This document shows positions 36,301-44,219 of a stretch of 64,000 nt of DNA, piece by piece. Origin of the DNA: Arthrobacter gallicola (GTDB lineage Bacteria; Actinomycetota; Actinomycetes; Actinomycetales; Micrococcaceae). The stretch is from positions 370,131-434,130 of the forward strand of contig NZ_JACSQD010000003.1 of assembly GCF_014836775.1 (NCBI RefSeq), written 5' to 3'. How positions within the stretch are numbered: the stretch's first letter is position 1; every line of letters starts with the position of its first letter. Both the position numbers and the translations under genes were made by a program. The notes beneath the pieces were generated by a model. It had not been told where the DNA came from, searched no databases, and worked only from the letters and a program-made list of their open reading frames with translations.

Positions 36301-37157
36301 TCTTCATAGGCGTGCCAGAACTCCGAGAAGTTCAGCGTTTCGGCCTTCTTAATGTTCGGAACCACCAGCAGGCGCGTGCCGTCGGGCTTCGGCATATCGA
36401 TCGCAAGGCCGAAATTGACGTGGGCAGGCTGGACGGCAACGGGCTTGCCATCCACCTCGTCGTAGTAGACGTTCTGCGAGGGGAACTGGGCTGCGGCGCG
36501 GATGATGGCGTAGCCGAGCAGGTGCGTGAAGGAGATCTTTCCGCCGCGGGCCCGCTCAAGATGGCTGTTAATAACAATGCGGTTGTCGATCAGGAGCTTG
36601 GCCGGGACCGCACGGACGGTGGTGGCCGTCGGGACGCTCAGGCTGAGGTCCATGTTCGTGGCGATGGCTTTTGCCGGACCGCGCAGGACAGTGACCTTGT
36701 CGTCTTCGGTGTCGGCACTGGGCTTGGTCTTGGGCAGCTGGGCCGGAATGGGCGCGGACTTGGTTTCCGGCTTGGCATCCTGGGCGGCGGAGGCGGCAGC
36801 GGACTTCGGCTCATCCTTGGCCGAAGCTGCTTCCTTGGCAACCGGCGGCTTTCCGGACTCCTGGGTAGCGGCCGGCGACTCGCCGGAAGCCTTGGGAGCC
36901 TGGGGCTCGGCGTTGACCACCGGCAGCTGCCGGGTTGCGGGATTGGCTCCGAGCTCACTCGGGGGAGTGGTGCCGTTGCCCGAAACGGTGCTTCCGGAAG
37001 CGTGCTTGGCGTCTTCGGCCTTAAAAGACTCGAAAATGCTCCACCACTTCTTGTCGACTGAGTCCTTGTCCTTGAGGAACTGCTCGTACAATTCGTCGAC
37101 AAGCCATTCGTTGCCGCCGAATTCCTCCGGCAGGCGGTGGTTGGGTTGGTCTGGCAC
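33327..37157 (-). CDS. kgd: Multifunctional 2-oxoglutarate dehydrogenase E1/E2 fusion
   Basis: Actinobacterial fused TCA-cycle enzyme (2-oxoglutarate decarboxylase E1 with an E2 acyltransferase domain). The 1276 residues begin with the conserved docking helix (NEWLVDELYEQFLKD, 15-31), a disordered Ala/Pro/Lys linker (52-160), the lipoyl-less E2 acyltransferase domain (about 165-390, with His367 in DHRVIQG) and the E1 domain (about 400-1276) with the thiamine diphosphate motif GDAAFAGQGVVAETLN and NNQVGF. No lipoyl domain is present, as in mycobacterial Kgd, which borrows lipoyl groups from another E2. The start is GTG with a GAGG ribosome site. Monocistronic, ended by a strong terminator. Confidence 0.97.
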   Translation of the reverse strand: MPDQPNHRLPEEFGGNEWLVDELYEQFLKDKDSVDKKWWSIFESFKAEDAKHASGSTVSGNGTTPPSELGANPATRQLPVVNAEPQAPKASGESPAATQESGKPPVAKEAASAKDEPKSAAASAAQDAKPETKSAPIPAQLPKTKPSADTEDDKVTVLRGPAKAIATNMDLSLSVPTATTVRAVPAKLLIDNRIVINSHLERARGGKISFTHLLGYAIIRAAAQFPSQNVYYDEVDGKPVAVQPAHVNFGLAIDMPKPDGTRLLVVPNIKKAETLNFSEFWHAYEDLVKRARNGKLTADDYKGTTISLTNPGGIGTVHSVPRLSKGQACIIGAGALEYPAEFQGSNEKILARNAISKVITLTSTYDHRVIQGAGSGEFLRIIHQLLLGEQNFYDDVFESLRIPYEPVRWSPDIQVNPDEQINKVARIQQLIHAYRVRGHLMADTNPLEYVQRRHADLDVLTHGLTLWDLDREWPTGGFGGKPMLKLRKILGVLRDAYCRTAGIEYMHIQDPEERTWFQDRLEAPYSKPSREEQLRILGKLNAAEAFETFLQTKFVGQKRFSLEGGESLIPLLDTIISGAADNGMEEVGIGMAHRGRLNVLTNIAGKTYAQVFREFEGTQDPRSVQGSGDVKYHLGTEGTFTSDNGNQTKVYLAANPSHLEAGDSVLEGIVRAKQDRLDRGDEFPVLPILIHGDAAFAGQGVVAETLNLSQLRGYRTGGTIHVIVNNQVGFTTAPSSSRSSVYATDVAKMVQAPIFHVNGDDPEQVVRIAQLAFDYRQRFNKDVVIDMVCYRRRGHNEGDDPSMTQPMMYSLIEAKRSVRKLYTESLIGRGDISQEEAEQALRDYQSRLERVFAETHAAQTSPIPVITKDSEAVSDLERPVAQQEGSTVVAPASTAISADTLARIGKAHVAAPEGFTVHPKLKSLLEKREQMSREGNIDWGFAEIAAFGSLLMEGVPVRLAGQDSRRGTFTQRHAVFHDRATGAEWMPLGDLDPNQAKLWIYDSLLSEFAALGFEYGYSVERPDALVLWEAQFGDFVNGAQTIIDEFISSAEQKWGQRSSLVMMLPHGYEGQGPDHSSARIERFLQLCAEDNMIVANPTTGASHFHLLRRQAYSRPRKPLVIFTPKQLLRLKAAATGVEDFTQGSFLPVIGEHAELDANAVEKVLLVSGRLYYDLLANRQKTGDEKTAIIRVEQLYPLPAKEINEAVAKYPNAELVWAQDEPANQGPWPFIGLNLPPVLDRPLTLVSRPASASTATGSAKRHAVEQDILVKKAFERR

Positions 37158-37415
37158 TTGTTATACGCCTCTTCCATGAATTGCCGTTTGCCCTGATGGC
37201 ACCATGATCTGAGCGTTTCCGCCTCAAGACTGGCTGGTGCGGCCCGGTGCGCAGTGACCGAGACTTGGTTGCAAGTCTAGTTACAGAAGACCTGAAGTGG
37301 CCAATCTCGCCGGCGTGTGGTTGTGGGATTGGACACATAATGCCATCCGGCCCGCGCAGGGGGACCCCCGTGTTCCTCTGGTGCAGTGAAGCGAAAGCTG
37401 TAAACTGAAATTTCT
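37158..37415. promoter_or_regulatory. Divergent promoter region of kgd and the CNNM operon
   Basis: 258 bases between divergent transcripts. TAAACT at 37401-37406, nine bases before the ATG of the 73-aa frame, is a good -10 element on the plus strand. AT-rich sequence at 37260-37345 could hold the kgd promoter, but no strong -10/-35 pair was identified there. Confidence 0.4.
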
Positions 37416-37637
37416 ATGGACAGCAACTCTAGGCGCCGGCCCGCCTCCTCGTCCGCGGTCACCGCGGCGAAGACGCACAGAGCCGGCAACGCCCGCACCC
37501 GTTCCCCGCATTCTCCGGCAGAGTCATCGGAGCCTTCCAGTCCGGCCTCGGCCGACCATCCTCCGCCGGGCACTAACCCGCCGACCCGCTTCCCGCAGAA
37601 CCTGATGCTCCGCCGCGCTGCGGAGGTGGCTTGCTGA
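37416..37637 (+). CDS. Ser/Pro-rich hypothetical protein, 73 aa (uncertain)
   Basis: No family recognised. The frame starts with ATG nine bases after a TAAACT -10 box, so it could be translated from a near-leaderless transcript, and ends one base before the ATG of the first CNNM gene. The product is Ser/Pro/Ala-rich with no hydrophobic segment (SAESSEPSSPASADHPPPG). It might be a genuine short protein, a leader frame that feeds ribosomes to the next gene, or simply untranslated leader sequence. Confidence 0.35.
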   Translation: MDSNSRRRPASSSAVTAAKTHRAGNARTRSPHSPAESSEPSSPASADHPPPGTNPPTRFPQNLMLRRAAEVAC

Positions 37638-37638
37638 C

Positions 37639-39075
37639 ATGGAGTGGCTTTTCCTCCTGGCAGGCCTGCTGCTTATCTGCGGCACCGGCTTCTTTGTCGC
37701 CGTCGAGTTTGCCCTAGTAGCTCTGGACCAGCCAACGGTCCGCCGGGCAGTCGAAAACGGGGACCAGAAAGCGGTGCCCCTGCTGCACTGCCTGACCACC
37801 CTGTCCACCCAGCTTTCCAGCTGCCAGCTCGGCATCACCATGACCACCCTTCTCACCGGGTTTGTTATGGAACCGTCGGTGGGCCGGCTGCTGCAGGGCC
37901 CGCTGGCCGCCCTGGGGCTGCCGGAGGCAGCGGCATTGTCCGTTTCCGTGGTGGCTGCCATGCTGCTGGCCACCCTGCTCTCGATGCTGCTGGGTGAGCT
38001 GATCCCGAAGAACATGTCGATCGCCCTGCCGTTTAAAGTCGGAAGGGCGCTGGCCCGGCCCCAGCTCGGGTTCACTTTTGTTTTCAAGCCCGCGATCCTG
38101 CTCCTCAACGGATTTTCCAACAAGGTCCTGCACCTGTTCGGCCTCGAGGCCAAAGAAGAGGTGTCCGGAGCGCGCACTCCGGCTGAACTTTCCTCCATGG
38201 TCCGCCGCTCGGCTGAGATGGGCACCCTGGACCGCGGTACCGCCACCTTCCTGGCCCGCACCCTCTCCTTCTCCGAACGGACCGCAGCGGACGTTATGAC
38301 TCCCCGTATCCGGCTGGAAACCATGGACTCGGAACAGCCTGTCTCGGATGTCATCGAGGCCGCGCGCCGTACCGGTTTTTCCCGGTTCCCGGTCCTGGGC
38401 GACTCCCCGGATGACATCCGGGGCGTCGTGCACGTGAAGAAGGCGGTGGCCGTACCGCGGAGCAAACGCAGTGGACTGCCCGTGGCGGCCATTATGAGCG
38501 AGGTTCTCCGCGTGCCGGAAACGGTGCATCTGGATTCGCTGCTCTCGGAACTGCGCGGGGCGAACCTGCAGCTCGCCGTCGTGCTTGACGAGTACGGCGG
38601 GACAGCCGGCGTCGCCACGCTGGAGGATCTTGTCGAGGAAATTGTCGGCGAGGTGTCCGATGAGCACGACAAGCTGAAACCCGGGGTTCTCCAAAGTGCA
38701 TCCGGCTACTGGTACTTCCCGGGCATCATGCGGCCCGACGAGGTCAGCGAACTGATCCCGTCGCTGCACGTTCCGGACGATTCCGGCTACGAAACGGTCG
38801 GCGGCTACATCATGGCCGGACTGGGCCGGATCGCTGAAGTAGGAGACACCGTGCCGGTTCCGGGCGGAACCCTGGAAGTGGAGCGGATGGACGGACGCCG
38901 GATTGACCGGGTCTGCTTTGTTCCCGCAGTGGAGGAAGACTCGGGATCTGATCAGGACTCCGGGAAGCGGCCCGGCGCCGCGTCCTCCGCCGCCCAGGGA
39001 GCGTCTGCCGCCGGCGGCCAGCCTGTCCACGGTTCGACGGCGGCGGCACCGCTGCGGAAAGAAGGTGCCCAATGA
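37639..39075 (+). CDS. CNNM/CorC-type membrane protein with CBS pair (hemolysin family)
   Basis: A 478-residue DUF21-CBS-CorC_HlyC protein, a family now linked to magnesium or divalent cation export. Three or four helices in the DUF21 domain (about 5-165, with FFVAVEFALVALD and SCQLGITMTTLLTGF), a pair of CBS domains (about 215-335, VMTPRIRLETMD; VLDEYGGTAGVATLEDLVEEIVGE), and a CorC_HlyC domain (about 350-430). It ends with a Gly/Ala-rich tail of about 50 residues. GGAGG precedes the ATG at a slightly long distance. Overlaps the next paralogue by four bases. Confidence 0.92.
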   Translation: MEWLFLLAGLLLICGTGFFVAVEFALVALDQPTVRRAVENGDQKAVPLLHCLTTLSTQLSSCQLGITMTTLLTGFVMEPSVGRLLQGPLAALGLPEAAALSVSVVAAMLLATLLSMLLGELIPKNMSIALPFKVGRALARPQLGFTFVFKPAILLLNGFSNKVLHLFGLEAKEEVSGARTPAELSSMVRRSAEMGTLDRGTATFLARTLSFSERTAADVMTPRIRLETMDSEQPVSDVIEAARRTGFSRFPVLGDSPDDIRGVVHVKKAVAVPRSKRSGLPVAAIMSEVLRVPETVHLDSLLSELRGANLQLAVVLDEYGGTAGVATLEDLVEEIVGEVSDEHDKLKPGVLQSASGYWYFPGIMRPDEVSELIPSLHVPDDSGYETVGGYIMAGLGRIAEVGDTVPVPGGTLEVERMDGRRIDRVCFVPAVEEDSGSDQDSGKRPGAASSAAQGASAAGGQPVHGSTAAAPLRKEGAQ

Positions 39076-40142
39076 GTGACCTGGCAGGGATTTTCTGGCT
39101 GGTGGTCCTCCTGGTGGGCAACGCGTTCTTTGTCGGCGCCGAGTTTGCCGTGATGTCCGCCCGGCGCAGCCAGATTGAGCCTCTCGCGGAGGCCGGATCC
39201 AAGCGGGCGAAGACCACCCTGTGGGCGATGGAACACGTCTCGCTCATGCTGGCGTGCGCACAGCTGGGTATCACCGTGTGCTCCCTGCTGATCCTGTATG
39301 TCGCGGAACCGGCAATCCACCATCTCCTGGCTGCCCCGCTGACCGCGTTCGGTGTGCCGGTGGAAGTGGCCGACCTGGCTGGTTTCCTGGTGGCACTGCT
39401 GTTCGTGACGTTCCTGCACGTAACTCTCGGCGAGATGGTGCCCAAGAATATTTCGGTTTCGGTGGCCGACCGCGCCGCCCTGGTGCTGGCCCCGCCGCTG
39501 GTGATGATTTCCCGGGTTGTCCGCCCGCTCACGGCAAGTCTGAACTGGGTGGCGAACCATTCCCTGCGCCTGGTCGGGATCACGCCAAAGGATGAGGTCA
39601 CCTCCTCGTTCACGCTGGAGGAGGTGCAGTCAATCGTGCAGGAGTCCACCCGCCACGGGCTGGTGGCTGACGACTCCGGCGTTATTTCCGGGGCGCTGGA
39701 GTTCTCCGGGCAGACCGCCGGTGAGGTGATGATCCCGCTTGATGAGCTGGTGACGCTGCGCACCGACTGCACGCCGGCGGAGTTTGAGAAGGCCGTTGGC
39801 CGGACAGGCTTCTCCCGGTTCGTACTGATGGACGATGACGGGAACTTCACGGGCTACATGCACCTGAAGGACGTTATGGCGATCCCGCAGGAAGCCTACG
39901 AGCGGCCGATCACCGAAAACAAGGTGCGCACCCTGGCGAACCTGCGGCTGGAAGACGGCATCGAGGATGCCCTGGCGGTTATGCAGCGCACGGGCTCGCA
40001 CGTAGCCCGTGTCCTGGGCCCGGACTCGCAGACCCGGGGAGTGCTCTTCCTGGAGGACATCATTGAGCAGCTCATCGGGGAGATCCGGGATGCCACGCAG
40101 GCGCAGGGCTTCCGCCGCTCCGGGGAGAGCTTCAGCGGGTAG
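39072..40142 (+). CDS. CNNM/CorC-type membrane protein, second copy
   Basis: Paralogue of the previous gene, 356 residues, with DUF21 (GNAFFVGAEFAVMSARRSQIEPLAEAG), and a CBS pair (VMIPLDELVTLRTD; GVLFLEDIIEQLIGEI), but the C-terminal CorC_HlyC domain is absent, which makes it shorter. Its ATG overlaps the preceding stop by four bases. Tandem pairs of one long and one short copy are common in actinobacteria and may form heteromers. Specific ion unknown. Confidence 0.92.
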   Translation: MSDLAGIFWLVVLLVGNAFFVGAEFAVMSARRSQIEPLAEAGSKRAKTTLWAMEHVSLMLACAQLGITVCSLLILYVAEPAIHHLLAAPLTAFGVPVEVADLAGFLVALLFVTFLHVTLGEMVPKNISVSVADRAALVLAPPLVMISRVVRPLTASLNWVANHSLRLVGITPKDEVTSSFTLEEVQSIVQESTRHGLVADDSGVISGALEFSGQTAGEVMIPLDELVTLRTDCTPAEFEKAVGRTGFSRFVLMDDDGNFTGYMHLKDVMAIPQEAYERPITENKVRTLANLRLEDGIEDALAVMQRTGSHVARVLGPDSQTRGVLFLEDIIEQLIGEIRDATQAQGFRRSGESFSG

Positions 40143-40167
40143 AAACCGGGCCGGGACAAACCCAGAT

Positions 40168-40180
40168 GCGAATGATTCGC
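40168..40180. promoter_or_regulatory. Zur-like operator upstream of znuA
   Basis: The 13-base palindrome GCGAAT-G-ATTCGC contains the AATGATT core of actinobacterial Zur boxes. It overlaps the expected -35 region of a promoter with TATGCT at 40189-40194, 88 bases ahead of znuA. Zur is encoded at the far end of the locus. Confidence 0.6.
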
Positions 40181-40267
40181 GTTTGCGTTATGCTGGGATT
40201 TCACCGGGCATTTCCGGATCCTCCACTGACACCCGCAATTTACACCTGAAACGGGGAGCTTGACTCT

Positions 40268-41245
40268 ATGCACCGTCTGCCCATTCGATTGACCGGTACC
40301 CTCATTGCCGCCGGCCTTGCACTTTCAGCGTGCTCTCCGGACAGCGGAGGCAGCGGTGAAGGCAATGGCAGCGGCGACGGGACCATCCGGGTAGTGGCCT
40401 CAACCGACGTCTACGGCAGCATTCTTGAGGCCGTGGGCGGAGAGCACGTCAGCGTGGAGTCGATCATTAACCGGCCTTCACAGGATCCGCATTCCTATGA
40501 GGCCACTGCCCGGGACAAGCTTGCTGTCTCCGAGGCTGGCCTTGTGGTGCTCAACGGCGGCGGATACGACAGTTTTATGGAGAGCCTCGTCAAGGACGAA
40601 CAGCTGCCCGCCGAGGACGTGCTGAATGCCGTCGAGATTTCCGGTCTCGAGGAGGAGTCCGCCCACGCTCATGAGGAGACCGAAGCGGACGCCGCCCATG
40701 ACCACGACGGACACTCGCACGGAGAATTCAACGAGCACGTCTGGTATGACCCGGCAGCGATGGGCCTGCTGGCCGAAGCCGCCGCTGAGCGCCTCGCCGA
40801 ACTGGATCCCGCAAATGAGGCGTCCTTCCGGGACAACGCAGCAGAATTCAGTGCTGGCATCAACGAACTGGAATCCAGGCTGGAAGCGCTTCAGCCGGCA
40901 GCGGAAGGGCGCGGCGTCGCGATGACCGAACCGGTTCCCGCCTACCTCCTGGAGGATGCCGGGCTGCACAATGACACACCCGGGGACTTCACCCAGGCAG
41001 TGGAGGAAGGCTCGGACGTGCCGCCCGCGGTGCTGAAGCAGATGCAGGACCTGATGTCCTCGGCCGACATCGCGTTCCTTGCCTACAACGAGCAGACCTC
41101 CACCTCCCAGACGGAGTCCATCCGCAGCACCGCCGAATCCGCCGGCATCCCCGTGGTGGACTTTTCCGAAACCCTTCCCGAAGGGGAGGACTACCTCAGC
41201 TGGATGAGCCTGAACATCGATGCCATTGAGGGCGTCCTGCAGTGA
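40268..41245 (+). CDS. znuA: Zinc ABC transporter substrate-binding lipoprotein
   Basis: Cluster A-I metal binding protein that delivers zinc to the ABC permease. 325 residues: a lipoprotein signal with lipobox LSAC (Cys22), then the ZnuA fold. Metal ligands include His in DPHSYE, a central His (EHVWYDP), and a flexible acidic, His-rich loop (HAHEETEADAAHDHDGHSHG) that marks zinc-specific members. The Zur-like operator upstream and convergent zur make a zinc role more likely than manganese. Overlaps znuC by four bases. Confidence 0.93.
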   Translation: MHRLPIRLTGTLIAAGLALSACSPDSGGSGEGNGSGDGTIRVVASTDVYGSILEAVGGEHVSVESIINRPSQDPHSYEATARDKLAVSEAGLVVLNGGGYDSFMESLVKDEQLPAEDVLNAVEISGLEEESAHAHEETEADAAHDHDGHSHGEFNEHVWYDPAAMGLLAEAAAERLAELDPANEASFRDNAAEFSAGINELESRLEALQPAAEGRGVAMTEPVPAYLLEDAGLHNDTPGDFTQAVEEGSDVPPAVLKQMQDLMSSADIAFLAYNEQTSTSQTESIRSTAESAGIPVVDFSETLPEGEDYLSWMSLNIDAIEGVLQ

Positions 41246-42057
41246 ACCGCCCGGTTGTCCAGCTCCGCGGCGCCTCCATGGCGTTTGGCGGGCGGACACT
41301 GTGGCAGGGACTCGACCTTGATATTCACGCCGGTGAATTCCTGGCCGTCCTGGGTCCGAACGGTACCGGCAAGACCACTCTCCTGAAGGTGCTCCTTGGC
41401 CTGCAGCCACTGAGCGCAGGCTCGGTGACCGTCAACGGACGGAAAATCGAGCGCGGAAGCAGCGACATCGGCTATATCCCCCAGCAGAAGTCCTTCAGCC
41501 CGGGTACGCCGCTGCGCGCCCGGGACCTGGTGGGCATGGGAGTCGACGGCGACAAATGGGGGCTGCGCCTGCGGCGGGCACCTGTCCGCCGGCGCGTGGA
41601 TGACCTGCTGGCCCAGGTCGGGGCCACCGCCTACGCGGACGAGCCGGTCGGAACGCTGTCCGGCGGGGAACTGCAGCGCCTGCGGGCTGCCCAGGCGCTG
41701 GCCACCGATCCGGACCTGCTGCTCTGTGACGAGCCGCTGCTCTCTCTGGACCTGCACAACCAGAAGGCCATCAGCGCGCTCATTGATGAGCGCTGCCACG
41801 TCCACAACTCAGCCGTGGTGTTCGTGACCCACGAGATCAACCCGATCATCGACTACGTGGACCGCGTCCTGTACCTGGCGGGCGGGCAGTTCCGCACCGG
41901 CACACCGGCCGAGGTCCTGCGCTCCGAGGTTCTCTCCGACATGTACGGATCCCACGTGGAGGTACTGCGCAGCCACGGCCGGATTGTGGTGCTGGGCGTC
42001 CCCGATGCGACAACCCATCACCACGGTGAAAGCGAAGGCGACCTTGGACCTTTCTGA
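41242..42057 (+). CDS. znuC: Zinc ABC transporter ATP-binding protein
   Basis: ATPase of the zinc importer, 271 residues. GTG start overlaps the znuA stop (GTGA). Walker A GPNGTGKTT, Q-loop IPQQKS, signature LSGGELQR and Walker B LLLCDEPLLSLD are complete; VFVTHEIN carries the switch His. The C-terminal 20 residues after the fold contain a short His cluster (THHHGES). Downstream is the permease with overlapping frame. Confidence 0.93.
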   Translation: MNRPVVQLRGASMAFGGRTLWQGLDLDIHAGEFLAVLGPNGTGKTTLLKVLLGLQPLSAGSVTVNGRKIERGSSDIGYIPQQKSFSPGTPLRARDLVGMGVDGDKWGLRLRRAPVRRRVDDLLAQVGATAYADEPVGTLSGGELQRLRAAQALATDPDLLLCDEPLLSLDLHNQKAISALIDERCHVHNSAVVFVTHEINPIIDYVDRVLYLAGGQFRTGTPAEVLRSEVLSDMYGSHVEVLRSHGRIVVLGVPDATTHHHGESEGDLGPF

Positions 42058-42928
42058 TTTCTTTTCCTCCGTCTTCGACTTCAGCGACTACGGACAGCTG
42101 CTGCCGCTGGTGACCAACTCCCTGTGGGCTGCGGCCATCCTGGGGCTGGTAGGCGGGCTGATCGGCATTTTCGTCATGATGCGTGATCTGGCCTTCGCCG
42201 TGCACGGCATCGCCGAACTCTCCTTTGCGGGCGCAGCGCTGGCTCTGCTCATCGGCGCCAACGTCGTCGTCGGATCACTGGTTGGTTCCATCACCGCAGC
42301 GCTGCTGCTGGCAGTGCTCGGCCTGCGTGCCAGGGACCGGAACTCCATCACCGGAGTCATTATGCCCTTCGGGCTAGGACTGGGAATCCTGTTTCTGGCC
42401 CTCTACGAGGGACGTTCGGCCAACAAGTTCGGGCTCCTGACCGGACAAATCGTTGCCGTGGACAGCGTCCAGCTGAACCTGCTGGCCATCTGCGCGGCAG
42501 TGGTGGTTATTGGACTGGTGGTGGTGTGGCGTCCGCTGACCTTCGCCAGCGCGGATCCGGACCTGGCCGCAGCCCGCGGGGTTCCCGTGGGTGCCCTGTC
42601 AATCGTTTTTATGTTCCTGCTCGGGCTCTCCGTGGCGCTGTCCATCCAGGTGGTTGGCGCCCTGCTCGTGCTCTCCCTGCTGATCACCCCGGCTGCCGCC
42701 GCGCTGCTGGTGACGTCCTCGCCGAGACTGGTGGTGGCGCTGAGCGTAGTTTTTGCCCTGGTTTCCGCCGTGGGCGGGATTCTGCTGGCCCTGGGCGGAC
42801 GGATTCCGATCAGCCCTTACGTGACCACGATTTCCTTCGCGATCTACGTGGTCTGCCGCATCATCATGAGGGTGCGGGGACGCAGCCGCACCTTCCGCGC
42901 TGACAGCTCCGCGGTGTCAGCGGGCTGA
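42044..42928 (+). CDS. znuB: Zinc ABC transporter permease
   Basis: Eight or nine hydrophobic segments in 294 residues, with the ABC-3 family pattern MRDLAFAVHGIAELSFAGAALALL and a coupling-region RARDRNSITGVIMPFGLGLGI. The TTG at 42044, preceded by GAAGG, gives a modest overlap with znuC; a GTG at 42026 is the alternative. Completes the znuACB importer; end converges with zur. Confidence 0.92.
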   Translation: MDLSDFFSSVFDFSDYGQLLPLVTNSLWAAAILGLVGGLIGIFVMMRDLAFAVHGIAELSFAGAALALLIGANVVVGSLVGSITAALLLAVLGLRARDRNSITGVIMPFGLGLGILFLALYEGRSANKFGLLTGQIVAVDSVQLNLLAICAAVVVIGLVVVWRPLTFASADPDLAAARGVPVGALSIVFMFLLGLSVALSIQVVGALLVLSLLITPAAAALLVTSSPRLVVALSVVFALVSAVGGILLALGGRIPISPYVTTISFAIYVVCRIIMRVRGRSRTFRADSSAVSAG

Positions 42929-42988
42929 ACCCGGTTCCCGGCAGTCTCCGCAGGCCACGTCCGCGTCCGCCGGCAGCGTCCGTGAGTG

Positions 42989-43414
42989 TTACGGCTGGCG
43001 GGAGCAGTCGGGGCAGAGCCCGAAGACTTCCACCGTGTGTGCAACTTCGGTGAAACCGTGTTCTTTGCCGAGCCGTGCCGCCCAGCTTTCAACAGCCGGA
43101 GCCTCGACTTCCACGGCTTTTCCGCAGTTCCGGCAGACCAGATGGTGATGGTGGTGGGCGGCCTCGCAGCGGCGGTAAAGGACCTCGCCGTCGGCGCCCC
43201 GGAGCACATCCACCTGTTCCTCGTCTGCCATGGACTGCAGGATGCGGTAGGTCGTGGCCAGCGAGACCGGCTCACCGCGGTCCTGCAGCAGCCGGTGGAG
43301 TTCCTGGGTACTGACAAAGTCTTCCAGTGAGTCCAGGGTGCGGCCCACCGCGAGACGCTGACGGGTGACCCGCGGCTCGGCCGTCCGCCTCGAGGGCGAG
43401 GGCTGCGCTGACAT
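42989..43414 (-). CDS. zur: Zinc uptake regulator, Fur family
   Basis: Zn-responsive repressor, 141 residues. The winged-helix part has TRQRLAVGRTLDSLEDFVSTQELH and VSLATTYRILQ; the dimerisation domain has the sensing site YRRCEAAHHHHHLVCRNCGKAVEV and the structural Cys pair CPDC near the end, so both zinc sites are intact. Starts with ATG after AGGAGG. It faces the znuACB operon and presumably binds its operator at 40168. Zur rather than Fur is chosen from context. Confidence 0.93.
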   Translation of the reverse strand: MSAQPSPSRRTAEPRVTRQRLAVGRTLDSLEDFVSTQELHRLLQDRGEPVSLATTYRILQSMADEEQVDVLRGADGEVLYRRCEAAHHHHHLVCRNCGKAVEVEAPAVESWAARLGKEHGFTEVAHTVEVFGLCPDCSRQP

Positions 43415-43559
43415 GGGAGCCTCCTGCGGCTTCGGGATGATCGGGCTGCTCCCCAGATTATCAGCGATGCGCCGTCCAAGCCCCGCCGTCCTGCCCCGCC
43501 GGCCTGCGCCGCCGTCCGCACCCCGCCGTCCTGGCGGGCGGCCGGAGTATCGTGACCGT

Positions 43560-44219
43560 ATGAAAATGACGAAGTACTCCCACTCCTGTGTCCGATTCGA
43601 AAAGGACGGCGCCGTCCTGGTCCTTGACCCCGGAAATTTCTCCGAAGTTGAGGAGGCGCTGGAGGGCGCCGCTGCGATTCTGGTGACGCACGAACATGCG
43701 GACCACCTTGACCGGCCACGGGTGCTTCCGATTCTCTCGCGGCGGGAGGAGCTGCAGCTGTACGCTCCGGCACCGCTGGCAGCGTCACTGCGCGAGGCCG
43801 TGGAGGAGCCGGTCCGGGGCCGGATCCACGATGTCCAGCCTGACACCGCGTTTGAGATTGCCGGCATCGGGGTGCGTTCCTTCGGCGGACAGCATGCCCT
43901 GATTCATCCGCTGATCCCCATGGTCGGCAACCTGGCGTACCTGATTGAGGGCCGCATCTACCATCCGGGGGATTCGTTCGTTGTCCCGAACGGTCTCACT
44001 GCCGCCACCCTGCTGCTGCCGATCCATGCCCCCTGGTCGAAGGTGGGTGAGGTGATCGACTTTTTGATCAGCTGCGGCGCTGACACGGCGTATCCGATCC
44101 ATGACGCACTCCTGAACGGCAACGGCCGCCCGATTGTCGAGAAGCATCTGGAACGCTTCGGCAAAATGTACGGCACCCAATATGTGCGGCTGGCACCCGG
44201 CGATGTGGTGGACGTGTGA
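43560..44219 (+). CDS. MBL-fold metallohydrolase (UlaG-like)
   Basis: A 219-residue metallo-beta-lactamase-fold protein starting MKMTKYSHSC, with the binuclear metal site THEHADHLD (HxHxDH), a further GGQHALIHP His, a HPGDSF block and LLLPIHAPW near the end, like the UlaG/YycJ-type hydrolase group. Substrate unknown. GGAG lies upstream of the ATG. The stop overlaps the start of the sulfurtransferase by four bases, so both may act on related sulfur chemistry, though this group is not the persulfide dioxygenase type. Confidence 0.86.
   Translation: MKMTKYSHSCVRFEKDGAVLVLDPGNFSEVEEALEGAAAILVTHEHADHLDRPRVLPILSRREELQLYAPAPLAASLREAVEEPVRGRIHDVQPDTAFEIAGIGVRSFGGQHALIHPLIPMVGNLAYLIEGRIYHPGDSFVVPNGLTAATLLLPIHAPWSKVGEVIDFLISCGADTAYPIHDALLNGNGRPIVEKHLERFGKMYGTQYVRLAPGDVVDV

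Noticed and set aside
34590-37061. Open frame of over 800 codons on the plus strand opposite kgd.
   Set aside because: It is the mirror of a clearly coding gene in very GC-rich DNA. The translation has no family resemblance, and kgd has full motifs, ribosome site and terminator.
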